Program-made: the position numbers and the translations under genes | The notes under the pieces: model-generated | The model's input: the letters and a program-made list of their open reading frames with translations, nothing else | What the model was told of the DNA's origin: nothing | Database searches by the model: none | Shown: positions 9,759 to 19,264 of the stretch, one piece after another | Position numbering within the stretch: position 1 is the first letter of the stretch | Layout: each line of letters begins with the position of its first letter | Assembly: GCF_007858185.1 (NCBI RefSeq) | Contig: NZ_VFES01000003.1 | Location: forward strand, 124,001-188,000 | Length of the DNA stretch: 64,000 nucleotides | Source: Pseudomonas grimontii | Lineage (GTDB): Bacteria > Pseudomonadota > Gammaproteobacteria > Pseudomonadales > Pseudomonadaceae | Direction: 5' to 3'

Positions 9759-12700
9759 AGCCGCTCCGGCAGGCTGAAGCCGCTGAGCACGCGGCTCTTG
9801 AACGGGTTGAAGGCGCTGTTGGCGCGCAACTCGTAGGCGATGCTCGCACCGTCGACCCGCAGGCGCAGGTTGAAACGGTCCGGCGAGTTACCGGCGGTGA
9901 GATCCGACTGTTCCAGCAAGCGGAACCAGGCCCACGGCCCGTCCAGGGTCACGCCCGAGCGGCCACTGGCCGACGGCGGCATGATCGAGATACGCACCAC
10001 GCCAATGCTGCCGGGATTCGGCCATTGCATCGCCACCGGGCGGCTTGGGCCATGGTCGTAGCTCAATTGCTGGCCGTCGAGGTCGAGCAGGAACTGGGTG
10101 ATCGTCGGGTCCATCGACACCGGCTTGAGTTCGAAACGCACGATCGGCTGAGTGCCCCCGGAGCGGAAAAACGCATCACGGATCGTTGCGGCCCGCTGGA
10201 AGGTTTGCAGCACGCCCGGCGCAATCCCGAGCTTCTGCGCCGCACCCGGCTGCCAGCGCCAGGTCTGTGCCGACGTGTCCACATACGGCTGCAGGTATTT
10301 GCGGAAGTAGTTGTCCATCACCCCGCCCACGCCGAAGAACTGACCGAAATCATCCAGGGTCGCATCCCGCGTACTGCCCGGCGACATAGGGTAACGGCCG
10401 GCCAGGGACTGGCGGTACACATTGACCACCTCGCTGACCCATGCCGCGTTCAGCTGGTTACGCACCCCGCCCATCATGCTGTTGGTGGTGGAGTTGACCA
10501 CCGACTTGACCATGCCCTGCACCAGCGGCGGCTGGCGCTCGGCATTCAGGCTGACCCGCGTGGCTGCAGCCGCCGCCTGGTTCTTCGCCTCGCCAAGCAA
10601 GGCATCGCCGCTGGCACCGACCATGGCGCTGACCTGCACATACAGCGCGTTCATGTCCGACAACAGGCCGTCGATGGCTGCCGGTTCGCCTTCGTTCTTG
10701 CTGACGATGCTGTTGAGTTCGGCAAAGTGCGCGGTCACCGGATCATCCGCCGCCGCCGGCGCATTGGCCGTCGGTTGCTCCTGGCCGAGCAGGCTGCCGA
10801 GACGCTCCTTGAGCTTGTCGACGCCGCCTTCCACCGGCACGCCTTTGGCGGCCAATTGGCGCTCTTCAGCTTGCAGATCGGTTTCCTTGGCCACTGCCAC
10901 CAGCAGTTTTTTCAGCGGCGAACTCGGGCCGGAAATCACCCGCAGCACGTCGGCCGCCTGGGCCACGCTGGTGATCGGCACAAAGTCGATGTCGGCGAGC
11001 AACGCATCCCACTGGCGCTGGTAGTCCTGGAAATACAGGCGACGCACGTCGGCGGCGAGGCTGACCACGTTCTGCTGATCGGCCTGCTCATGACCCAACA
11101 CCCACTGCTCTTCAGCCAGAGTGCCGGTCTGGTTCAAGCTGCTCAGCAAAAACGCCTGGCGATAGCCCTTGGCGGTGAAAAAACCACTCAACGGCTCGCC
11201 CAACGGCTTGCCGCTTTTACGGCTGAACACCAGCGCGGCATCACGGCCAGCGGCTTCGTTGATACGGAAGTCCGGGATGCCTTCGGGCAGTTTCTGGCGT
11301 TTGACCCGGTCGTAGACGCGCTGGGCCACCGGCAGTTGTTGCAGCTGGCGACGCAGATCATCGATCAAGCGTGGGTCAAGGCGCGCACTCGGCGGATGGC
11401 GTTCGAACAACGCCCGCAAGTGCCCGCTCAACGCCTGGCGCTGATCGGCCGGCAGGTCCCGTGGCAGGTTGCGGTCCCAGTCGAGGGCGATCCAGGCCTT
11501 GATGAAGTCCGGGTCGTAATGCTCGCTGTCGGCGAGCATCAGGTAGGCCTTGAGGCCTTCGTAGAGGAAGTCGGAGTTGCCGCCGCCGTGCAGTTGCTCC
11601 TCGATGCGCGTCACCAGGCGCGGCGCAAACACAGCGATCAACAGCTTGCGATAGACGCTGGCGGACTCGGCTTCGAGCATATCGCCCTGATACAGCCCCA
11701 GGCCCTCGGACCAGCTCGGCGAATCACCCGCGAGGTTCTTCACCGCATTGAGCAGCGGCAGCACCGCGAGCACTTCACGCTGCGCCGGGCTCAGGTTCTG
11801 TACGGTCTGGCCCAGCGGCGCGACCTTCTGGTCGACCTGGGCGATATACGCCTGGTTGGCGCGATAGCTCACCCACCACAGGCTGCTGACCACGATCACC
11901 AAGGCCACGGTGGCCGCGAGTACACCGCGTGCGATCCACTTGCGCCGGCGTTCGACTTTCGGGTTCACACCCACCAGTCCACGCTCGGCAAAAGCCACGG
12001 CGGTGAAGAGTTTTTCGATGAAGTAACTGCGCCCGGTGCCGCTTTGGCGCGCCAGGTGCTGGCGGTCCAGGTTCATGCTCTGGGCCATGGCGCCGATCAG
12101 GCGGTCAATCGGACTGCCTTCCTGGGTGCCACTGGTGAAGTACACGCCGCGCAGCAACACGCGCTCTTCAAAGGCATTGGGTTTGAACACGCCTTCGAGG
12201 AAGCTTTGCAGGCAATCCTTCAATGCGCCGAACTGCTGCGGGAAGCCGTAGATCAGGTCGCGCCGCGCCGGGTCGCGCTCCTGTTGCAGGCGCTCCACCA
12301 GACGCTCGTTGAGGCGCTGCTCCAGACCGGCGAATTCGCTTTGCAGGTGCGCCAGCGGGCTGTCGCTGTTCTTGCCGTCATCGAGGGCAAAGGTCATGCC
12401 CCACACCTGGGCGCGTTCTTCCTTGCTCAGGTTGTCGAAGAACTCCATGAAGCCCGGCACCAGATCGAGCTTGGTCAGCATCAGGTAGATCGGGAAGCGC
12501 ACGCCCAACTGGGTGTACAGCTCCTGGATACGCAGGCGGATCGCCGCCGCGTGGGCCGCGCGTTCGGCATCGGTGCCCAGCAGCAGATCCGACAGGCTGA
12601 TGGCGATAAAGGCGCCATCGATCGGGCGGCGCGAGCGCTGCTTTTTCAGCAGGTCGAGAAAGCCCAGCCACGCAGCCTTATCCACCGTCGAGTTGCTGTC

Positions 12701-13255
12701 CTGGGTGGTATAGCGGCCGGCGGTGTCGAGCAGTACGGCCTGGTCGGTAAACCACCAGTCGCAGTTGCGCGTACCGCCGACGCCGCGCACCGCACCGGCG
12801 CCCAACTGGGCCGCCAACGGAAAGTGCAGCCCGGAGTTGACCAGCGCCGTGGTCTTGCCCGAACCCGGCGGGCCGATGATCACGTACCACGGCAGCTCGT
12901 AGAGGTTGCGGCGTTCGTCGCCACCAAGCTTGGCCTTTTTCAGCAGCGCCAGGGCTTCGTCCATGCGCTGGCGCAGGGTGGTGAGCTCTTCGGCGGTGGC
13001 CACGCTGTTGGGGTCGGCCGGGGTTTCGGCCGCCAGGCTGCGCATCACTTCGGCGGCCTGGCGCCGCGCCTGGATGATGCGGAACACGCGGTAGGCGATC
13101 CACACCGCGAACACCAGGATGATCAGCGCCCAGCGCCGGCCTTCCGGCACCAGCACATCGAGCAACGGCCCCACAAACCAGATGATCAGGCTCAGGGCGA
13201 TCAGGCCCAGCACGGGGATCACCCAGCGAATCATGAAACTGAAAAACGCCTTCAC
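9755..13255 (-). CDS. tssM: TssM (IcmF), inner-membrane core of the T6SS membrane complex
   Basis: 1166 residues. Two membrane segments near the N-terminus (about 10-30 and 42-60), a cytoplasmic NTPase-like domain with Walker A GPPGSGKT (128-135), a third segment (about 430-450) and a large periplasmic part that reaches TssJ. TssM joins TssL and TssJ to form the transenvelope channel. The intact Walker A suggests nucleotide binding, which is not essential in all systems. Start and stop overlap tssL and tagF by 4 bases each. Confidence 0.96.
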   Translation of the reverse strand: MKAFFSFMIRWVIPVLGLIALSLIIWFVGPLLDVLVPEGRRWALIILVFAVWIAYRVFRIIQARRQAAEVMRSLAAETPADPNSVATAEELTTLRQRMDEALALLKKAKLGGDERRNLYELPWYVIIGPPGSGKTTALVNSGLHFPLAAQLGAGAVRGVGGTRNCDWWFTDQAVLLDTAGRYTTQDSNSTVDKAAWLGFLDLLKKQRSRRPIDGAFIAISLSDLLLGTDAERAAHAAAIRLRIQELYTQLGVRFPIYLMLTKLDLVPGFMEFFDNLSKEERAQVWGMTFALDDGKNSDSPLAHLQSEFAGLEQRLNERLVERLQQERDPARRDLIYGFPQQFGALKDCLQSFLEGVFKPNAFEERVLLRGVYFTSGTQEGSPIDRLIGAMAQSMNLDRQHLARQSGTGRSYFIEKLFTAVAFAERGLVGVNPKVERRRKWIARGVLAATVALVIVVSSLWWVSYRANQAYIAQVDQKVAPLGQTVQNLSPAQREVLAVLPLLNAVKNLAGDSPSWSEGLGLYQGDMLEAESASVYRKLLIAVFAPRLVTRIEEQLHGGGNSDFLYEGLKAYLMLADSEHYDPDFIKAWIALDWDRNLPRDLPADQRQALSGHLRALFERHPPSARLDPRLIDDLRRQLQQLPVAQRVYDRVKRQKLPEGIPDFRINEAAGRDAALVFSRKSGKPLGEPLSGFFTAKGYRQAFLLSSLNQTGTLAEEQWVLGHEQADQQNVVSLAADVRRLYFQDYQRQWDALLADIDFVPITSVAQAADVLRVISGPSSPLKKLLVAVAKETDLQAEERQLAAKGVPVEGGVDKLKERLGSLLGQEQPTANAPAAADDPVTAHFAELNSIVSKNEGEPAAIDGLLSDMNALYVQVSAMVGASGDALLGEAKNQAAAAATRVSLNAERQPPLVQGMVKSVVNSTTNSMMGGVRNQLNAAWVSEVVNVYRQSLAGRYPMSPGSTRDATLDDFGQFFGVGGVMDNYFRKYLQPYVDTSAQTWRWQPGAAQKLGIAPGVLQTFQRAATIRDAFFRSGGTQPIVRFELKPVSMDPTITQFLLDLDGQQLSYDHGPSRPVAMQWPNPGSIGVVRISIMPPSASGRSGVTLDGPWAWFRLLEQSDLTAGNSPDRFNLRLRVDGASIAYELRANSAFNPFKSRVLSGFSLPERL

Positions 13256-14541
13256 TCGACGCCCTCCGCCAATACGGTGATTTCAACCCGACGATTGCGG
13301 GCACGGCCTTCGGCAGTCGTGTTGGTCGCCAACGGCTCGGTGTCACTCCTGCCCTCGGCACTGAAGCGATCGGCCTGGCCGGTCTTGGCCGCGAGGATCT
13401 CCAACACCGACTTGGCCCGCGCTTCGGACAAGGCCCAGTTGGATGGGAACCTCAGCGTGGCAATCGGGCGGTTGTCACTGTGCCCGGTGACGCGCACCTG
13501 GCCCTTGACCTTGCGGATGGCGTCGGCGATGCGCAGCATCAGCGGCTGGTAGTCATCGACGATGCTGGAGCTGGCGGACGCAAACAGCTCATCGCCTCGA
13601 ATGGTGACGACAGAGCGGTCGACCTTGTCTTCCACCGCGACGCGACCGGCCTTGATGTCTTCCGCCAGGAAGCCGGCCAGACGCGGACGCTCGATCACTT
13701 TGGGCTGCGCCACGGGACGGTCGATGGCCTGCACCGGGATCTCGCCCAGTGCATGGATATTTTTGAACACCGGCTCCGCCTGCGACGCCAGGAGCATGCG
13801 CAAGGTGAACAGCAGCGCCAGCAACAACGCCAAGCCAATCGCCACGGCGATCCACGGCGGCATGAACTGCGCCAGCCGATCACGCGCCACGGTGACGCCG
13901 CGCCAATGCGGCGACAACTCGCGCTCGTGGTCACCGCGAGCACTGCGAATCGCCGCCGCCGTGCGCTCACGCAAGGCTTCCAACTGGCTGCGACCGTCGT
14001 TCATCACGCGGTAACGGCCTTCGAAACCCAGGCACATGCACAGGTACAACAGCTCCAGCAGGTACAGGCGCTCACGTGGGCTTTGCAGGCAGTGGTCAAG
14101 CAACTGGAAGACTTTTTCGCCCCCCCAGGCTTCGTTGTGCACGGTGATCAACAAGCTCTGCTTGCCCCAATCGCTGGTGCTGCCCCACGGCGTGCTCAAC
14201 ACCGCCTCATCGAGGGCGGTGCACAGTGCGTAACGCGCCAGCAGCACTTCGTTGCGTGCCACGCCAGCGGCTTCGGCGCGCTCTTCGAACTGACGCAGGT
14301 AGGCCAGCAACTGCGCGCGCAGGCTGGCCGGCGCCGGGTGCGCGATGGTCTTGCGCAGGCGCGTCAGCAGCGCCAGCAGCGGGCCGGCGGCACTTTCCAG
14401 CGGGTTCAGGCCCTGGCTTTTGCCGGTGAGGATCGGCGCGGCCGGCATCGACAGCGGGGCCGGTTCGGCACGTGCGGGTTCCGGCGCACGGCCACCCGGG
14501 CGCGGCATGAACTGGGTGCGGTCGTCATCATTGGGATGCAT
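13252..14541 (-). CDS. tssL: TssL (DotU family) with C-terminal OmpA peptidoglycan-binding domain
   Basis: 429 residues. A Pro-rich N-terminus leads into the DotU-type cytoplasmic helical domain (about 45-220, including LARYALCTALDEAVL and FQLLDHCLQ), one membrane helix (about 228-250) and a periplasmic OmpA-like domain (about 310-425, with VTGHSDNRP and LSEARAKSV). This is the extended form of TssL that carries its own peptidoglycan anchor, as in the H1 system. It partners TssM and contacts TssK at the baseplate. Confidence 0.95.
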   Translation of the reverse strand: MHPNDDDRTQFMPRPGGRAPEPARAEPAPLSMPAAPILTGKSQGLNPLESAAGPLLALLTRLRKTIAHPAPASLRAQLLAYLRQFEERAEAAGVARNEVLLARYALCTALDEAVLSTPWGSTSDWGKQSLLITVHNEAWGGEKVFQLLDHCLQSPRERLYLLELLYLCMCLGFEGRYRVMNDGRSQLEALRERTAAAIRSARGDHERELSPHWRGVTVARDRLAQFMPPWIAVAIGLALLLALLFTLRMLLASQAEPVFKNIHALGEIPVQAIDRPVAQPKVIERPRLAGFLAEDIKAGRVAVEDKVDRSVVTIRGDELFASASSSIVDDYQPLMLRIADAIRKVKGQVRVTGHSDNRPIATLRFPSNWALSEARAKSVLEILAAKTGQADRFSAEGRSDTEPLATNTTAEGRARNRRVEITVLAEGVE

Positions 14542-14547
14542 CGCGGA

Positions 14548-15882
14548 TTATCCTCGGATCGCCCAGAAGGCCAGGTTCAAGCCCGGGAACTGCCCGGCGA
14601 TGTGGAAGGCAAAACCACCGGAATTGCTCAACTGTTGCCAGTGCTCGCTGCCCCGATCCAGCTCGTAGTAGGTCGAGCCTGCGTGGTACGGCAATTGGCG
14701 CGGCGCCACCGGCAACGGTACCAGGCCGATACCCGGCAGTTGCAGGTTGACCATGTCGCGGATGTGCTCCACCGCGCCCACCTTGCTCTGCTGGCCGAAG
14801 CGCCCGCGCAGGGTTTCGCCGGGCACGTCGGCGCGTACCACCAGAATGAAACTGGCATTGTCGAGCAGGGTCTTGTCCGCCAGCATCGCCACGTGGATGC
14901 CATAGGCTTTTTCCACAATGGGAATCGGCGTGGCCTTGCTGTCGATCAGCATCGACAGCGCCTCACGCAACGCAGCCATCACTGGAGCGAAACTCAGGGC
15001 CAGGTCGTCGTGCTGGTATTGCGGGTATTCCTGGGGGCGACGGCCAGAGGTGGAGAAAGTCGAGAACTCACCGGCCAGGCTGACCAGTTCGCTGAAGAAG
15101 CGCTCCGGGTGCAGCGGGCTCAACTGGCTGAAATGCTGGATCAGCGGCTGGGCGCGGTTGACCAGTTGCAGCAGCATGAAGTCGGCGATCTCCGACGCGC
15201 CCCCCGCACCCGAGGCAACCACGCGGCCGGCCAGGGCTTCGCCGCGCTGGTGCAACAGGCCGAGCAGTTCACTGCGAAACGCGCTCAACGGTTTGCTGGC
15301 GGCCACATCGAGGACTGGCGGGATGTAGCTGTTGTCGAGGACCAGCGCACGGTCGGCGCGCTTTTCCTTGATGCGCACCAGGCCCACGGCGGCATAGTCG
15401 CTGATGCCATCCTGGGCGGTCAGCAAGCGCAGGGCCCGGGACCCCACGGCCACCGGCGCGCGGTTTTCGAACGGGGCGTTGTCATCGCGCACTTCGCGCA
15501 CCTGGCTCACGTAACGCGCGGCTTCCAGGGCTTCGCCTTCATCCACGGTGTCGCGGGCACCCGCACGTTTGAGGGGCAAGGCCAGGTAGACCAAGCCATC
15601 GCGCAGGTTGTCGTCGATGTTCAGCGGGCTGGGCGCCAGGTCATCCTGGGGGATATTGAACGGCGTACCGTCGGGCAACAGGCCGCGCGCCGAGACGATG
15701 GCCAGCTTGCCCTGGGCCAACAGGCCCTGGTCGATCAGCAACTCGGAAAACCCCCAGGCGCCGGCGGACAACGGGCGGCTGCGGGCGTCGATCAGGTTTT
15801 CCAGGTAACGGTCATGCTGCTGGAAGTGCTGCGTTCCGATGAACATGCCTTCCGACCAGACCACGCGATTGTTCCAGGACAT
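14548..15882 (-). CDS. tssK: TssK, baseplate adaptor
   Basis: 444 residues opening with the family signature MSWNNRVVWSEGMFIGTQHFQQHDRY. TssK trimers link the baseplate (TssF, TssG, TssE, VgrG) to the membrane complex. Full family length, no frameshift. It lies 6 bases before tssL and 18 bases after tssJ, in the usual J-K-L-M order. Confidence 0.96.
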   Translation of the reverse strand: MSWNNRVVWSEGMFIGTQHFQQHDRYLENLIDARSRPLSAGAWGFSELLIDQGLLAQGKLAIVSARGLLPDGTPFNIPQDDLAPSPLNIDDNLRDGLVYLALPLKRAGARDTVDEGEALEAARYVSQVREVRDDNAPFENRAPVAVGSRALRLLTAQDGISDYAAVGLVRIKEKRADRALVLDNSYIPPVLDVAASKPLSAFRSELLGLLHQRGEALAGRVVASGAGGASEIADFMLLQLVNRAQPLIQHFSQLSPLHPERFFSELVSLAGEFSTFSTSGRRPQEYPQYQHDDLALSFAPVMAALREALSMLIDSKATPIPIVEKAYGIHVAMLADKTLLDNASFILVVRADVPGETLRGRFGQQSKVGAVEHIRDMVNLQLPGIGLVPLPVAPRQLPYHAGSTYYELDRGSEHWQQLSNSGGFAFHIAGQFPGLNLAFWAIRG

Positions 15883-15900
15883 GGGGGCTCCGATTGCTTC

Positions 15901-16410
15901 TTATTGGGCAGGGCTGGATGGGGTGACCACGACGTCAGCGCGCACGGCACGCACATCGAGGCTGATCTGGTATTCGGTGTATTGGCGCGCCGGCACGTTG
16001 ATCACCGTGCGCCATTGCGCGCGGTCCAACTCGCGATAACCCACCAGCAAGCCGATCTGGCGCGTGGAGGGGTCGAGGTCGCGCTGGATGCTCAGTTGCT
16101 GGCCGGGTTGCACCATGACTTCGTCCTGGTCCAGCAGGTCCAGGCCGAGGGTCGATTGCGCACGGTCGGCCAGGGCGAAGTAGTCGGAACGGGCGAAGGT
16201 GGCGGCGTTCTTCAGTTCGAAAATGCGCACCCGCACCGGGGCGGCCTGGCCGTTGGCGCCGGGGTTAAGCCCGGCAATGGCGTGGAAATGCAACTCGACG
16301 GCGGCGGTGTCCGCTTCAGCCTCAGCGGCTGTTTCGGGTTTGACCGCGTCCTTGGCACACGCGGTCAGCAGCAGTGCGGTGGCGACTGCGAGTAGAAACC
16401 TGGGAATCAT
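15901..16410 (-). CDS. tssJ: TssJ, outer-membrane lipoprotein of the T6SS membrane complex
   Basis: 169 residues with a short signal peptide and lipobox LTAC (Cys18). The mature part is beta-rich and carries the loop with positively charged and aromatic residues typical of TssJ, which binds the periplasmic end of TssM. Position between fha and tssK supports the call. Confidence 0.93.
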   Translation of the reverse strand: MIPRFLLAVATALLLTACAKDAVKPETAAEAEADTAAVELHFHAIAGLNPGANGQAAPVRVRIFELKNAATFARSDYFALADRAQSTLGLDLLDQDEVMVQPGQQLSIQRDLDPSTRQIGLLVGYRELDRAQWRTVINVPARQYTEYQISLDVRAVRADVVVTPSSPAQ

Positions 16411-16461
16411 CCTGCGTCCTCAATGACGTACTTATCTATCCGTTAATCCATGTGTTGCGTG

Positions 16462-17796
16462 TCAACGACGCTGTCGTGCGCTGTGTTCTTCGTAGGCCCG
16501 GCTGAATTCGCGGCCGAACAGGTCCTGGAAATCTTCCTGGGCCTCGCGGGAAATATTGCTGTAGAGCTCGGTGAACTGCTGCCAGTACTGGGCCTGGCGC
16601 GAGCCCGCGAACAGGTTCGACAGCCCGCCGGGCTTGCCCATGCGCTCTTCCAGTTGTGCCGGTTCAAAGCGCGTGAGCAGGTGCTTGATCGCCGCTTCCA
16701 CGCCGGCCATCACCGCCAGCTGGTGGGCGCGCAGGTCATCAAAACTGTCGCGCACGGCAATGTCCGGCGCCATAAACGCTTGGTTGCCGTGGCGAAGCAG
16801 CAGCAGTAATGCTTCGTCGGCATTCGGTGCGAATTTCAACGGATTGTTTTCGGCAGGCTGGATCATCGTCTGCTGCATGCGGAACTCACCCTTGAGGCTG
16901 GCGCGGGCACGCAACACGTCGATCAGGCCTTCGACCATCAGGCGATAGCTGCGGCCGATGTTTTCCATTTGCGCCTCGGCCTGGGCTTTGTCCAGTCGCA
17001 GCTGGTCCAGACCGGCACCGCGCAGGAAGGCTTGCAAGAGGTCGGGTTGTTGGCTGTCTGCCACGGGGAGCGCTGGCTCGACCACGGGTGGCGGCTGGAT
17101 GATCGGTACGGGTGGCGGCGACGGGGGTGGCGGTGCACTGGCAAGGGGCGCCGGCGTGTCGCCAAACAGGTCCCAGTCTTCGGGGATCACCGAGCCCGAG
17201 GCCACGGGCGTCTCGATCACGGGCACAGCCACCGGGGTCGGCGGGCGGAAGTCGTGTTGTTCGCTGGGGACGTGGTCGGCCACAGTGGGCGGCGGCACGG
17301 CGGTGGGGCTGAGGAAGTCGAACAGGTCCGGCAGCGTGTCCATCGACGAGGCGCCCTGGAACTGCGGGGCGATCACCGGCGTTGGCGCGGGCTTGCTCAC
17401 CACGGCGCCCATCAAGGCTTCAAAGCTGTTCGGCGAATCACCGGCGAAGGGCTGGCTGTCGATGGACTGCACGTTGAAGTCGATACGCGCCTGGATCTCG
17501 TAATCGCCGATGCGGATCAGCTCGCCATCTTGCAACAGCTCGCTATTACCCCTGCGCAAACGGATTCCGGCGTTAACTAATTCCACACCATTTGTACTGT
17601 TATCAGTTAAATAATAACGGCCATCTTTATATTGAATAACGCAGTGTTGCGAAGACACCAACCGCTCAGGATCAGGCAATACCCAGTCATTATCCGAGCT
17701 ACGGCCGATAGCCATCGAGCCCTGGTTCATGGACTTTTCCGAGCATTGCCCGGGGGTAATCTTGTGATAACTAGTGATAGTCAAACACAGCGACAT
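16462..17796 (-). CDS. fha1: Fha, forkhead-associated scaffold protein of the T6SS
   Basis: 444 residues from the ATG at 17796, chosen because AAGGAGG lies 6-7 bases upstream; the frame is open to 18084 but the extra part is not protein-like. The FHA domain spans about 1-105 (GRSSDNDWVLPD, SSQHCVI, DNSTNGV), followed by a Pro-rich linker and a C-terminal domain (about 270-440) of the VasC/ImpI kind (FMAPDIAVRDSFDDLRAHQLAVMAG). In P. aeruginosa PpkA phosphorylates Fha1, which then promotes assembly; PppA reverses it and TagF blocks it. First gene of the leftward operon; its ribosome site contains GGA, the core of RsmA sites. Confidence 0.92.
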   Translation of the reverse strand: MSLCLTITSYHKITPGQCSEKSMNQGSMAIGRSSDNDWVLPDPERLVSSQHCVIQYKDGRYYLTDNSTNGVELVNAGIRLRRGNSELLQDGELIRIGDYEIQARIDFNVQSIDSQPFAGDSPNSFEALMGAVVSKPAPTPVIAPQFQGASSMDTLPDLFDFLSPTAVPPPTVADHVPSEQHDFRPPTPVAVPVIETPVASGSVIPEDWDLFGDTPAPLASAPPPPSPPPVPIIQPPPVVEPALPVADSQQPDLLQAFLRGAGLDQLRLDKAQAEAQMENIGRSYRLMVEGLIDVLRARASLKGEFRMQQTMIQPAENNPLKFAPNADEALLLLLRHGNQAFMAPDIAVRDSFDDLRAHQLAVMAGVEAAIKHLLTRFEPAQLEERMGKPGGLSNLFAGSRQAQYWQQFTELYSNISREAQEDFQDLFGREFSRAYEEHSARQRR

Positions 17797-18190
17797 CTTG
17801 CCTCCTTGCTGATACTTCGCGCGCAGTCGACCCCAGGGACAGCGATTCCCGGGAGATCCCCATCTGGTCGTGCAATCGACCGTCCAAAACCTGCTGATGC
17901 CAGCATGATCGCTGATCTTAACTGGGCTCCATGACAAAAATCCTATGCCGGTACGTCGTTCGACCCACCAGTCGCGCAGGTTGTTAAGCACCGCACATCT
18001 GTCACAGAGGGCGAATAGCTTACCTTGACAAGGCCTAAGTACTACACCAAAAATGCACAACTTCTTGAATACCAGTGATGGCACATTAGTGGCATCTTAC
18101 TTATATGACCAAGAAAACATGCAAAGTTCCTTGCGCAACTAATGCATGCATTGCCCGCTATCTAACGGGCCGATAGGGAGATCAATTTCA
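17797..18190. promoter_or_regulatory. Divergent promoter region of the two T6SS operons
   Basis: 394 bases without a gene, visibly more AT-rich than the flanking coding sequence, between the divergent fha and tssA genes. It must hold the promoters of both T6SS units. On the plus strand there is a sigma-54-like site (18079-18094). A TTGACA at 18025-18030 has no convincing -10 partner at the right distance. A strong AAGGAGG site serves fha, and AGGGAG at about 18175-18180 serves tssA. Confidence 0.75.
18079..18094 (+). promoter_or_regulatory. Sigma-54-type -24/-12 promoter candidate for tssA
   Basis: TGGCACATTAGTGGCA matches the -24 element TGGCAC exactly and keeps the essential GG-N10-GC spacing; the -12 element TGGCA differs from TTGCA at one base. 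It would start transcription about 85 bases before tssA, directed into the rightward operon. RpoN controls several Pseudomonas and Vibrio T6SS clusters, but this site is a sequence-only inference. Confidence 0.4.
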
Positions 18191-19210
18191 GTGGATGTGC
18201 CGTTGCTGCTCACCGCCGTTTCTGCGACTTCGCCCTGTGGCGAAGACATGGAATATGACGCGGATTTTCTTCAGCTGGAGCGTGATGCCAAGGGCCAACC
18301 CGAGCGCAGCATGGGCGACTCGATCCTGCCTGCCGAACCGCCGGAATGGCGCGGCATCCAGCAGCAGAGTCTCGATTTGCTGCAGCGCAGCAAAGACCTG
18401 CGCATCACCCATTTCCTGCTGCAAAGCTCCCTCGCCCTCCAGGGTGTGGCCGGGCTGGCGCAAGTCCTTACGCTGATCAACGCGCTGCTGCGCGAATACT
18501 GGGCCGAGCTGCACCCGCGCCTGGACGCCGACGACGATAACGACCCCACCGTACGGATCAACGCCCTCTCCGGCTTGACCAGCGATGCGACCATTCGTCT
18601 GCTGCGCGAAAGCATTCTCACGCGCTCGCGCACCTTCGGCCCTGTGAGCCTGCGCGCCGCGTTGAATGCCAGCGGCCTGATGAGTTTCCCCGACGAACAG
18701 CTCGGCGCCCAGCAACTCAACGCCGCGTTCCTCGACAGCGACCCCGAACAACTGCAAGCCACCCGCGACGCCTTGAGCGCTGCGCGCGCTGCCTGCGAAG
18801 CCATCGAACAGCAAGTCAGCGACCAAGTGGGCTCCGCCCAAGGCGTGGACCTCAGCCTGTTGAAGCAACCGCTCAAGCAAGCGCTGCAGGTGCTCAGCCA
18901 GTGTGTTCCGAATAGCGATACCAGCAGCGAACCCGAGGCCGTCAGTGACGACAATGCCCCCTCGGTCGACTTCGCCGCTGCCCCCGCCGCACCTCGCCCC
19001 ACCGGCGACATCAGCAACCGTGATGACGTGCTGCGCAGCCTCGACAAGATCCTTGCGTACTACACCCGGCACGAGCCTTCGAGCCCGCTGCCGGTGTTGT
19101 TGAACCGGGCCAAGCATCTGGTGCACGCCGACTTCGCGGCCATCGTGCGTAACCTGATTCCCGATGGCATGTCCCAATTTGAAAACCTGCGCGGCCCGGA
19201 CGGCGAGTAA
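18191..19210 (+). CDS. tssA: TssA (ImpA family), tube-sheath assembly cap
   Basis: 339 residues from a GTG at 18191, preceded by AGGGAG; an upstream ATG at 18146 in the same frame lacks such a site. The N-terminal ImpA domain shows SPCGEDMEYDADFLQLE and the conserved WRGIQQQSLDLLQRSKDLR. The C-terminal third follows an Ala/Pro-rich linker and ends with LVHADFAAIVRNLIPDGM. TssA initiates baseplate and sheath polymerisation. First gene of the rightward operon. Confidence 0.93.
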   Translation: MDVPLLLTAVSATSPCGEDMEYDADFLQLERDAKGQPERSMGDSILPAEPPEWRGIQQQSLDLLQRSKDLRITHFLLQSSLALQGVAGLAQVLTLINALLREYWAELHPRLDADDDNDPTVRINALSGLTSDATIRLLRESILTRSRTFGPVSLRAALNASGLMSFPDEQLGAQQLNAAFLDSDPEQLQATRDALSAARAACEAIEQQVSDQVGSAQGVDLSLLKQPLKQALQVLSQCVPNSDTSSEPEAVSDDNAPSVDFAAAPAAPRPTGDISNRDDVLRSLDKILAYYTRHEPSSPLPVLLNRAKHLVHADFAAIVRNLIPDGMSQFENLRGPDGE

Positions 19211-19264
19211 GCCGCCCGACTGTGCAGTAACAACACCGTCGCTCAAGCGACCAGGAGCAGCAAC

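Noticed and set aside
10025..13552. 1175-codon open frame on the plus strand opposite tssM
   Set aside because: Shadow of the high-GC tssM gene: it has no ribosome site and its translation is His/Arg/Gln-rich without domain features. The same applies to the long antisense frames at 2114-3499, 5473-8040, 13480-16395, 18188-19645, 19729-21405 and 25413-28148.
18025..18047. TTGACA as a sigma-70 -35 box for tssA
   Set aside because: No recognisable -10 hexamer lies 16-18 bases downstream.
17797..18084. N-terminal extension of fha
   Set aside because: The frame is open, but the extension is not protein-like, and AAGGAGG stands directly before the ATG at 17796, where the FHA domain begins.
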